A stretch of DNA of 64,000 nt from assembly GCF_019112525.1 (NCBI RefSeq), contig NZ_CP077800.1, positions 2,232,001 to 2,296,000 on the forward strand, in the 5' to 3' direction. The notes beneath the pieces are model-generated. The model was not told the DNA's origin. It saw only the letters and a list, made by a program, of their open reading frames with translations, and made no database searches. The translations under genes and the position numbers were made by a program. Origin of the DNA: Modestobacter sp. L9-4. GTDB taxonomy: Bacteria > Actinomycetota > Actinomycetes > Mycobacteriales > Geodermatophilaceae. This document shows, piece after piece, positions 9,508-18,308 of the stretch (positions within the stretch are counted from its first letter, which is position 1; the number at the start of each line of letters is the position of its first letter).

Positions 9508-9513
9508 CCAGAC

Positions 9514-11982
<2,469 letters not shown>

Positions 11983-12135
11983 GGTGGGGCGGATGCCGGG
12001 CCGGGTTCCGGGACGACGACGTCCTGGTCCCGGCCCGCGCCACCACCACGGCACCGACCACCCCGTCGTCCCCTCCCGGACGGCGCCGGCCGGTGAAGCG
12101 ACGCGGCGAGAGCCGCAGGCGGACAGGAGACTGGG

Positions 12136-12978
12136 ATGAGCGACCGGGCGCGCAGTTCGGTGCGTACCGACTCCCGTGAGGGGTCGGCAACGGCCGACGT
12201 CGAGCCGGCGGGCGCCACCCGGGCCAGCGACGTGCCGGCACCGGCACCCGCCGCCACCGGGCCCGACGCCGCCAAGGCCGAGGCCCCGGCGTCGTCCGCC
12301 CCCGTGGGGTCCACGGCCCGCCCGCTCGCCGGGCAGCCCGCGCCCGGTGAGGGCACCGCCGACGAGCCGCGGGCGGTCTCGACCCCCGGGCCGCCGGTGC
12401 CCCCGGCGGGTGCGGGCAACCGCATCTCCGCCGGCGTGCGGTCGGCCTCGGCCCGCGCCGCCGCGCCGATGGACGCCACCCAGTCGGTCACGCTGCCCCC
12501 CGCGGGCGCCCCGGCGCGGCCGTCCGACGACGCCCGCCCGGTCGACCCGCCGCGGGGCCCTGCCCCCCGGTCGGCCGACACCGGCCGGCCCACCACCAAG
12601 GGACGGCGCGGCCCGCGCCGGGCCCGGCTGCAGCTCCGCCACATCGACACGTGGTCGGCGCTGAAGATCTCGCTGGTCGTCTCGATCGCGCTGTTCTTCG
12701 TCTGGATGATCGCCGTCGCGGTCCTCTACGGCGTGCTCAGCGGGCTCGGCGTCTTCGACAGCATCAACGACCTCATCGGCCAGGTGAGCACGTCCACCGG
12801 CGGTGCGGCCGCCGACTCCTTCACCATCACCGCCGGGCTGGTCTTCACCGGCGCAGCCGTGATCGGTGCGGTCAACATCCTGCTGCTGACCGCGCTGTGC
12901 ACCGTGGGCACGTTCGTCTACAACCTGTGCTCGGACCTGGTGGGCGGCCTCGAGCTCACCCTCGCCGAGCGCGAGTGA
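12136..12978 (+). CDS. DUF3566 membrane protein
   Basis: This protein of 280 residues has residues 1-165 as a disordered Ala/Pro-rich cytosolic region. Residues about 170-280 are the DUF3566 domain with two transmembrane helices (ISLVVSIALFFVWMIAVAVL and the TITAGLVFTGAAVIGAVNILLL region). It is the equivalent of Rv0007, which follows gyrA in mycobacteria. The molecular role is unknown. The ATG start is preceded by AGGAGA. It is followed directly by hairpin repeat copy D and a second terminator before the tRNA genes. Confidence 0.85.
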   Translation: MSDRARSSVRTDSREGSATADVEPAGATRASDVPAPAPAATGPDAAKAEAPASSAPVGSTARPLAGQPAPGEGTADEPRAVSTPGPPVPPAGAGNRISAGVRSASARAAAPMDATQSVTLPPAGAPARPSDDARPVDPPRGPAPRSADTGRPTTKGRRGPRRARLQLRHIDTWSALKISLVVSIALFFVWMIAVAVLYGVLSGLGVFDSINDLIGQVSTSTGGAAADSFTITAGLVFTGAAVIGAVNILLLTALCTVGTFVYNLCSDLVGGLELTLAERE

Positions 12979-13036
12979 AAGGACCACCCTGCCCCCCGCT
13001 CCTCGCAGGCTCGGAGCGGGTCCCTGCAGGGTGGCC
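12979..13036 (+). repeat. Nested-hairpin repeat, copy D
   Basis: The copy begins at the DUF3566 stop. The outer stem pairs CCACCCTGC (12984-12992) with GCAGGGTGG (13026-13034) perfectly over 9 bp. The inner stem pairs CCCGCTCC (12995-13002) with GGAGCGGG (13013-13020). Both stems differ in sequence from copies A, C and E while the pairing is retained. Confidence 0.72.
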
Positions 13037-13056
13037 GGTAGGGCACTGCCGGCCGG

Positions 13057-13087
13057 CCCTGGAGCCCCCTGTCGGGGGGCTCCAGGG
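13057..13087 (+). terminator. Intrinsic terminator hairpin before tRNA-Ile
   Basis: CCCTGGAGCCCCC (13057-13069) pairs perfectly with GGGGGCTCCAGGG (13075-13087) around a 5-base loop. The 13-bp GC-rich stem should stop transcription from the gyr/DUF3566 unit before the tRNA promoter. Confidence 0.7.
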
Positions 13088-13114
13088 GGCCAGGTAAGCT
13101 GTTCACCGGCTCAC

Positions 13115-13188
13115 GGGCGTGTAGCTCAGGCGGTTAGAGCGCATCCCTGATAAGGATGAGGTCGGAGGTTCAAGTCCTCCCACGCCCA
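13115..13188 (+). tRNA. tRNA-Ile (anticodon GAT)
   Basis: This is a 74-base cloverleaf. The acceptor arm GGGCGTG pairs with CACGCCC, followed by discriminator A at 13188. The D-arm contains TAGCTCAGG, the anticodon GAT is at 13149-13151, and the T-loop is TTCAAGT. CCA is not encoded. A possible -10 hexamer TAAGCT lies at 13095-13100. The gyrA-ileT-alaT order is conserved in actinobacteria. Confidence 0.97.
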
Positions 13189-13304
13189 CCCGTGCACCGA
13201 CGACGGAGGCCACCCACGACCAGCTGGTCGGGGTGCCCCCGCCCGAGGTCCCCGAAGCGGTCACCAGCGCCGCGGTGACCACCCCCAGTCCGAGGAGGTC
13301 ACGC

Positions 13305-13448
13305 GTGCTGAAGAAGCTGGCGGTGGCAGCGCTCGCTGCCGGTGCCCTGGTCGCGGCGCGCAAGCGCACGGCCGCCAAGGGTGAGGCCGACCTCTGGGCG
13401 CAGGCCACCAGCGGCCCCGACGCGGTCAGCACCCCCCGCTCCTCCTGA
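13305..13448 (+). CDS. DLW-39-like small protein
   Basis: This 47-residue protein has a GTG start with the good ribosome site GAGGAGG at 13292-13298. A basic N-terminus (MLKK) is followed by an Ala-rich hydrophobic helix (about 5-18), a basic patch RKRTAAK and the motif ADLWAQAT with D29-L30-W31. Small proteins with this DLW motif sit beside the tRNA-Ile gene in many actinobacteria, and I assign it to that family on motif and position. Function is unknown; it is probably membrane-associated. A longer in-frame start at 13233 has no ribosome site. Confidence 0.72.
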   Translation: MLKKLAVAALAAGALVAARKRTAAKGEADLWAQATSGPDAVSTPRSS

Positions 13449-13491
13449 TCCACCCGCACCACCGCTCCGCCGGCGCCAGCGGCGCCGTCCC

Positions 13492-13564
13492 GGGGACGTA
13501 GCTCAATTGGCAGAGCACCGCCTTTGCAAGGCGGGGGTTAGGGGTTCGATTCCCCTCGTCTCCA
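13492..13564 (+). tRNA. tRNA-Ala (anticodon TGC)
   Basis: This is a 73-base cloverleaf. The acceptor arm GGGGACG pairs with CGTCTCC (one G-U pair), followed by discriminator A at 13564. The anticodon TGC is at 13525-13527 and the T-arm is GGGGTTCGATTCCCC. CCA is not encoded. Confidence 0.97.
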
Positions 13565-13721
13565 CCCAGGTCCCCCGGTGGCCCGCTGACCGCGGGTGCG
13601 CCGCCCGCCCGCTCGACAGGGCGCCCCGCCGGTGCGCGCAGGCCGCCCGCACCGCCCCGCCGGCGGCCGCCCGGCACCGGGCACCCAGCGCGGTCCCGGG
13701 CATCAGTGGGAGAGTGGTCTC

Positions 13722-14258
13722 GTGACTGAGCAGACTCCCGCAGCACGGCGTGCCGTCCTGCACACCAACCGTGGCGACATCACCGTCGACCTGTTCCCCG
13801 ACCACGCGCCCAAGACGGTCGCCAACTTCGCCGAGCTGGCGGAGGGCACCCGCGAGTGGATCGACCCGCGCACCCGCGAGAAGACCACCGCCAAGCTCTA
13901 CGACGGCACCGTCTTCCACCGCGTCATCGACGGGTTCATGATCCAGGGCGGTGACCCGCTGGGTCAGGGCACCGGCGGCCCCGGCTACCGCTTCGGCGAC
14001 GAGTTCCACCCCGACCTGGCCTTCAACCGCCCCTACCTGCTGGCCATGGCCAACGCGGGCCCCGGCACCAACGGGTCGCAGTTCTTCATCACCGTCACCA
14101 ACACCCCGCACCTGAACAACAAGCACACGATCTTCGGTGAGGTCGTCGACGAGGCCAGCAAGAAGGTCGTCGACGCCATCGCCACGACGCCCACCTCCCG
14201 CGGCGACAAGCCGGTGGACGAGGTCGTCATCACCTCCGTCGAGATCGAGCGCAGCTGA
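13722..14258 (+). CDS. ppiA: Peptidyl-prolyl cis-trans isomerase, cyclophilin type
   Basis: This 178-residue cytosolic cyclophilin A family protein catalyses Xaa-Pro isomerisation. The active-site block is visible: [14 protein letters not shown] (catalytic Arg and the Phe/Met/Gln pocket), then [16 protein letters not shown] and the HTIFGEV segment. There is no signal peptide. The GTG start at 13722 is chosen because the upstream in-frame sequence is low-complexity and the conserved fold begins at about residue 10. It matches Rv0009 in position. Its last bases overlap a possible CTG start of the rhomboid gene. Confidence 0.93.
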   Translation: MTEQTPAARRAVLHTNRGDITVDLFPDHAPKTVANFAELAEGTREWIDPRTREKTTAKLYDGTVFHRVIDGFMIQGGDPLGQGTGGPGYRFGDEFHPDLAFNRPYLLAMANAGPGTNGSQFFITVTNTPHLNNKHTIFGEVVDEASKKVVDAIATTPTSRGDKPVDEVVITSVEIERS

Positions 14259-15139
14259 GCACGCCTGAGGGCAACGGGGGTGCCGGCGCGGGTGACCCGC
14301 AGCCGGCGCCCCCCGCCCGGACCTGCTACCGGCACCCCGACCGGCCCACCGGCGTCTCGTGCGTGCGCTGCGGCCGTCCCATCTGCCCGGAGTGCATGAA
14401 CCCGGCCGCGGTCGGCTTCCAGTGCCCGGACGACGTCCGGGCGGGCAACGCCGGCGTGCGGCAGCCGAAGCGCACCGGGGGGCTGCGAGCCGCCGGTGGC
14501 CGCTTCGGGCCGGTCACGCTGACCCTGATCGGCATCAACGTGCTCGTGGCGCTGGCCACGGCCGTCTCGGCGATCAGCGTGGGCGTCAACCCGCTGACCA
14601 GCTTCTCCTCCCCGCTGCAGAACGACCTCGCCACCGCCCCGATCGCCATCGACCAGGGCGACTGGTGGCGGGTGGTCACCAGTGCGTTCACCCACGTGAG
14701 CCTCGTGCACCTGGTGTTCAACATGCTCGCGCTGCTGGTCTTCGGCTCCGAGCTCGAACGCCAGCTGGGCCGGGCCCGGTACCTGACCGTCTACCTCGTC
14801 TCGGCCCTCGGTGGCGCGGCGGCCATCCAGCTCTTCGCCCCGCCGTACCAGGGCGTGGTGGGGGCCTCGGCGGCCATCTACGGACTGCTGGGCGCCCTGG
14901 GCGTGCTGCTGCTGTCCCGGGGTGAGGACCTCCGCGGCCTGCTGACCCTGCTGGGCATCAACCTGGTCGTCAGCCTCCTGCCCGGCATCTCCTGGCAGGG
15001 CCACCTCGGCGGCCTGGTGGCCGGTGCGCTGGTGTCCGGCCTGCTCGTCCTGGGCCGGCGCAACCGCGCGCTCGCGGTCGGCGGCACCGCCCTGCTGGTC
15101 GTCGTCCTGCTGGTGCTCGTGTTCGGCGGGCTGCGCTAG
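14255..15139 (+). CDS. Rhomboid family intramembrane serine protease with N-terminal zinc-finger-like segment
   Basis: The C-terminal domain has six or seven membrane helices. The catalytic Ser lies in [14 protein letters not shown] and the catalytic His in [13 protein letters not shown]; HxxxN-type residues occur in helix 2 (HLVFNML). The N-terminus carries a B-box-like metal site, [25 protein letters not shown], which is the usual form in actinobacterial rhomboids. The first ATG/GTG in frame is GTG at 14363, but that would cut the zinc site. The only upstream in-frame candidate is CTG at 14255 (MSTPEGN...), overlapping the ppiA stop as CTGA. I use it tentatively. It would cleave membrane proteins; the substrate is unknown. 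Confidence 0.82.
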   Translation: MSTPEGNGGAGAGDPQPAPPARTCYRHPDRPTGVSCVRCGRPICPECMNPAAVGFQCPDDVRAGNAGVRQPKRTGGLRAAGGRFGPVTLTLIGINVLVALATAVSAISVGVNPLTSFSSPLQNDLATAPIAIDQGDWWRVVTSAFTHVSLVHLVFNMLALLVFGSELERQLGRARYLTVYLVSALGGAAAIQLFAPPYQGVVGASAAIYGLLGALGVLLLSRGEDLRGLLTLLGINLVVSLLPGISWQGHLGGLVAGALVSGLLVLGRRNRALAVGGTALLVVVLLVLVFGGLR

Positions 15140-15549
15140 CCCAGCGGCCAGGAGCCGGCCCCGGCGGCGTGCAGCGCCTCGGCGACCACCGCGGGGTCGG
15201 CTCCCAGCTCGCGGCGCCCCAGCACCACCAGGACGGCGTCGTCGCTGCGGTCCTCCAGCTCGAGGGTCGTCGACCGCACGCCCCACCGCCGCTGGCTGCG
15301 CACCCGCACCTGCAGCACCGGCCAGGCGATCTCCGTGCTGCCGGTCAGCCTGCGCGCCGTGACGCCGACGGCCCCGGCCCGCAGTCGGGGGCGCAGGAAC
15401 GCGTCCTGCGCGGCCACGGCGAGCAGTCCCAGGCCGGCGCCACCCACCAGCCCTCGGCCGACCGGGTCGACCGTCAGCACGGCCAGCACCAGCCCGAGCC
15501 CGGCGACCGCCGTCACGACCGTCCCGGCGACGCGGGGTGACCACTGCAC
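15136..15549 (-). CDS. PH-domain membrane protein (Rv0010c-like)
   Basis: This protein of 137 residues has two N-terminal membrane helices (about 8-25 and 32-48) followed by a bacterial PH-like domain (about 55-125, including VTARRLTGSTEIAWPVLQVRV). It occupies the position of Rv0010c, between ppiA/rhomboid and crgA. Function is unknown. Its stop shares the CTAG at 15136-15139 with the convergent rhomboid gene. The GTG start at 15549 faces the long spacer with DnaA-box-like words, which must contain its promoter. Confidence 0.78.
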   Translation of the reverse strand: MQWSPRVAGTVVTAVAGLGLVLAVLTVDPVGRGLVGGAGLGLLAVAAQDAFLRPRLRAGAVGVTARRLTGSTEIAWPVLQVRVRSQRRWGVRSTTLELEDRSDDAVLVVLGRRELGADPAVVAEALHAAGAGSWPLG

Positions 15550-16162
15550 GCGGCCAGCTTGTCACCCCCGCGGCGCGGACGTCCCCAGGGTGGGCACCGT
15601 CGCAGGTCGGCTCCGTCCACAGCCCGGACCCGTCTCCCCGTGGTTGTCCTCACCCCTGGTCGCCGCTCGGTGACCGCGCGGAAGTGTCGACATCTCGCCG
15701 GGACACGCCCACGAACACTGCCGCACGCTGTTGGTTTGCCCCGACGCGGGACGGGTAGTAGGGCGCCGCTGCCTGGCCGGGTCGGGCACTTTTCCCACAG
15801 CTGTGTACACAGCTGGGGACGGACTTCCACGTCTGTAGTCACCTCGGTGTGGTTTGCGCCCCAGCAGTCACAAGCGGGCCATCCGCGCAGGTCAGCTGCG
15901 TGGGAGCCGGTTGGGGAACTCCACAGTTCGTGGACAACTCCGTGGACGGGGCGCTGCGCCGCCTGTGGACAGAGCCGGGGCCGCTGTGCACAGTCGCTCG
16001 CCTCAGCGAGCACCGACGAGCCCCTGACCTGCGCGGTTACCGCCTTGTCGACAGCGCCGAGGGGTCACCACAGGGCTCCGGACGGTGACCGGCCGCCGTC
16101 CCCAGGTCGATGGACACCGGGACCTCCGCCGAGACCCGCTGCACGCCCCCTGGAGACGACGA
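15550..16162. other. Long non-coding spacer with DnaA-box-like words and palindromes
   Basis: There is no convincing gene. The sequence is less GC-rich than its surroundings and is full of TCCACA/TGTGGA words. Examples are CCGTCCACA at 15613, TTTCCCACA at 15791, CGTGGACAA at 15929 (TTGTCCACG on the other strand) and TGTGGACAG at 15964 (CTGTCCACA on the other strand). It also contains the perfect 18-bp palindrome CAGCTGTGTACACAGCTG (15798-15815) and CTGTGCACAG (15984-15993). It could be a DnaA-titrating or secondary origin-type element, and it must hold the PH-protein promoter. The corresponding M. tuberculosis spacer is far shorter. Confidence 0.55.
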
Positions 16163-16192
16163 AGGCCCCCGTCCCGGAGGGGACGGGGGCCT
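16163..16192 (-). terminator. crgA terminator hairpin
   Basis: A perfect 13-bp stem (AGGCCCCCGTCCC at 16163-16175 with GGGACGGGGGCCT at 16180-16192) with a 4-base loop lies just past the crgA stop on the minus strand. Confidence 0.75.
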
Positions 16193-16208
16193 GTCGGCCG
16201 GGGGCGCG

Positions 16209-16481
16209 TCAGCGCCAGCGCATCGACATCACGAGGCCGGCGACCATCAGGCCGAAGCCGATGAGGAAGTTCAGGGAGCCGAGGGAGACCATGAAGCCGA
16301 TCCGGTCGCCGGCCACGTAGTAGACGACGATCCACAGCAGCCCGACCAGCATCAGCGCGATCATGAGGACGGCGTACCAGCGGGGGCTCGGCTGGGCGGC
16401 GCGAGCCCGCGCGGCCGTTGCGGGCAGGACCCCCTCCGGCGGCGTGTAGACGGACTTCTTGCGCACCTTCGACTTCGGCAC
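16209..16481 (-). CDS. crgA: Cell division protein CrgA
   Basis: This 90-residue septal membrane protein is specific to actinobacteria. A basic N-terminus (MPKSKVRKKSVYTPP, with the typical PKSKVRKK start) is followed by two transmembrane helices (about 36-57 and 64-85). In mycobacteria CrgA recruits or stabilises FtsZ, FtsQ, FtsI and CwsA at the divisome; in Streptomyces it restrains Z-ring formation. Length and layout match the family exactly. It is transcribed away from DUF881 and ends at a strong terminator. Confidence 0.93.
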   Translation of the reverse strand: MPKSKVRKKSVYTPPEGVLPATAARARAAQPSPRWYAVLMIALMLVGLLWIVVYYVAGDRIGFMVSLGSLNFLIGFGLMVAGLVMSMRWR

Positions 16482-16634
16482 CTGCGGACTCCCTCCCGGG
16501 CCGTGGCCTGTCGCCCCGGCGTGAACTCCCCTCAGCCTAAGCTGCAGGCCCAGCGGACAGGCCCACGCACGCGGGCCGGGTCACCCGACCCGGCGTCCCG
16601 GCGGGGCCCCGGGGAGCGAGCAGCGGAGGTCGAC

Positions 16635-17381
16635 GTGCGCCGGTGGGGCGGCTCGCCGCGGTGGAGCCCGTGGACGGCGCTGGTGCCCGTGGTCGCCCTG
16701 GTGGCCGGGTTCATCTTCGCCACCTCCGGCACCACCGCCCAGGGCACCGACCTGCGCGCCGGGGAGAGCTCGCAGCTGGCCGACCTGATCGACCAGCGCG
16801 AGGCGTCGGTCGCGGACCAGCAGACGACCCTGGCCGCGCTGCAGGCCCAGGTGCAGGAGCTCACCGACCAGGCCGCCACCCGCAACGGCGCCGTGGCCGA
16901 GGCGCAGGACCTGGGCCGGGCCGGGCTGCCCTCGGCCGGCCTGACCGGCCTGGTGGGCCCCGGGCTCGTCGTCACCCTCGACGACGCCCAGCTCGGCCCC
17001 AACGGGGCGCTGCCGGCCGGCGCCCGCCCGGACGACGTCGTCATCCACCAGTCCGACGTCCAGGGCGTGGTGAACGCGCTGTGGGCCGCCGGCGCCGACG
17101 GGGTGTCGATCATGGGCCGGCGGCTGACGGCCACCAGCGCGGTCATCTGCGTGGGCAACACGCTGCTGCTGCAGGGGCGGACCTACTCCCCGCCCTTCGT
17201 CGTGGCGGCCGTGGGCAGCGCCGGGCAGCTGCGCAGCCAGCTCGGGGCGTCGGCGGAGGTTCGGCTCCTGCGCGACGCCGCCGACCGCTACGGCCTCACC
17301 TACGACGTCACCGACGAGCGCGCGGTCACCCTGCCGGCCTACGACGGTGCGCTGGACATGCAGTACGCCCGCACCGACTGA
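16635..17381 (+). CDS. DUF881 membrane-anchored protein (Rv0012-like)
   Basis: This protein of 248 residues has a single N-terminal membrane anchor (about 13-32), then a coiled coil (about 45-95, rich in Gln/Ala/Leu), then the extracytoplasmic DUF881 domain (about 100-245) with GPGLVVTLDDAQ and the DDVVIHQSDVQGVVNALWAAGADGVSI region. DUF881 proteins resemble the YlxW/YlxX division-cluster proteins of Bacillus. The position matches Rv0012, beside crgA. The GTG at 16635 has GCGGAGG just upstream. In-frame sequence further upstream is non-coding in character. A role in division or the envelope is inferred from context. Confidence 0.85.
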   Translation: MRRWGGSPRWSPWTALVPVVALVAGFIFATSGTTAQGTDLRAGESSQLADLIDQREASVADQQTTLAALQAQVQELTDQAATRNGAVAEAQDLGRAGLPSAGLTGLVGPGLVVTLDDAQLGPNGALPAGARPDDVVIHQSDVQGVVNALWAAGADGVSIMGRRLTATSAVICVGNTLLLQGRTYSPPFVVAAVGSAGQLRSQLGASAEVRLLRDAADRYGLTYDVTDERAVTLPAYDGALDMQYARTD

Positions 17382-17460
17382 GCCGACCGGCGGGTGACGG
17401 GGCCGGGCCGGGCGTGTACACCTGGACCCGGGCAGCGCCCGCCGTCGTGCGGCACCGCCG

Positions 17461-17530
17461 TCCGAGCCCGTCGCCGTCCTGCCCGTCCGACCTTGTCGCC
17501 GTCCTGCCCGTCCGACCCTGTCGCCGTCCT
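17461..17530. repeat. 25-bp tandem repeat upstream of the glutamine amidotransferase gene
   Basis: The word TCGCCGTCCT begins at 17471, 17496 and 17521, an exact 25-base period. Two full units differ at one base, a third unit is cut after 10 bases, and a diverged fragment precedes them. The array lies in the spacer between DUF881 and the next start codon. Confidence 0.75.
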
Positions 17531-17549
17531 ACGGAGCCGTGAACCCGCC

Positions 17550-18224
17550 GTGACCCTCCCCGACGCCCCTGCAGCGACCCGGCCGGTGCTGGTCGTCGAC
17601 AACTTCGACAGCTTCGTCTACAACCTCGTGCAGTACCTGGGGCAGCTGGGCGTGCCCAGCCTGGTCCGGCGCAACGACGCGGTGAGCGTGGCCGAGCTCG
17701 AGGACCTCGACGTCGCCGGTGTCCTGCTCTCCCCGGGTCCGGGCACCCCCGTCGACGCCGGCGTGACCGTGCCGATGGTCCGGGCGGCCGCCGAGGCGGG
17801 TCTGCCGGTGCTGGGCGTCTGCCTCGGCCACCAGGCCATAGCCGAGGCGTTCGGTGGCGTCGTGGGCCGGGCCCCGGAGCTGCTGCACGGCAAGACCAGC
17901 CAGGTCCTGCACGACGGCGTGGGCGTGCTCGCCGGGCTGCCCAGCCCGTTCACCGCCACCCGCTACCACTCGCTGGCGGTCGAGGCCGACACCGTCCCCG
18001 ACGAGCTCGAGGTCACCGGCCACACCCCGTCGGGGATCGTGATGGCGCTGCGGCACCGTGAGCTGCCGATCGAGGGCGTGCAGTTCCACCCCGAGTCGGT
18101 GCTCACCGAGGGCGGGCACCAGCTGCTGGCCAACTGGCTGCTCTCCTGCGGCCTGGCCCCGGACCCGGCCCTGGTCGAGGCGGCTTCCGCCGCCACCCGC
18201 CGGCTCACCACCGCCACCGTCTGA
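17550..18224 (+). CDS. pabA: Class I glutamine amidotransferase, anthranilate / aminodeoxychorismate synthase component II
   Basis: This 224-residue glutaminase subunit delivers ammonia to a TrpE- or PabB-type partner for tryptophan or folate synthesis. Visible motifs are DNFDSFVYNL at the N-terminus, the oxyanion strand LLSPGPGTP, the nucleophile elbow GVCLGHQAIAEAFGG (catalytic Cys), and the His/Glu pair in VQFHPESV. The position matches Rv0013 (trpG/pabA), so the enzyme may be amphibolic; the partner is not in the window. The GTG at 17550 is chosen because the fold begins 12 residues later and the sequence before it is repetitive. It ends at a 25-bp convergent hairpin. Confidence 0.93.
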   Translation: MTLPDAPAATRPVLVVDNFDSFVYNLVQYLGQLGVPSLVRRNDAVSVAELEDLDVAGVLLSPGPGTPVDAGVTVPMVRAAAEAGLPVLGVCLGHQAIAEAFGGVVGRAPELLHGKTSQVLHDGVGVLAGLPSPFTATRYHSLAVEADTVPDELEVTGHTPSGIVMALRHRELPIEGVQFHPESVLTEGGHQLLANWLLSCGLAPDPALVEAASAATRRLTTATV

Positions 18225-18246
18225 CGGCCACCGGCCGCACCGGGCC

Positions 18247-18300
18247 GCACACGCACGAGGGCCCCTCTCCCGGGCGGGAGAGGGGCCCTCGTGCGTGTGC
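18247..18300. terminator. 25-bp perfect bidirectional terminator
   Basis: The arms 18247-18271 and 18276-18300 are perfect reverse complements (starting GCACACGCACGAGGG) around the 4-base loop GGGC. It sits between the convergent amidotransferase gene and pknB and can serve both. It is the longest perfect stem I found in the window. Confidence 0.85.
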
Positions 18301-18308
18301 CGTCCGGC

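Noticed and set aside
15559-16320. Open frames inside the 15.55-16.16 kb spacer
   Set aside because: They lack GC3 bias and ribosome sites, and they read through the crgA terminator hairpin.
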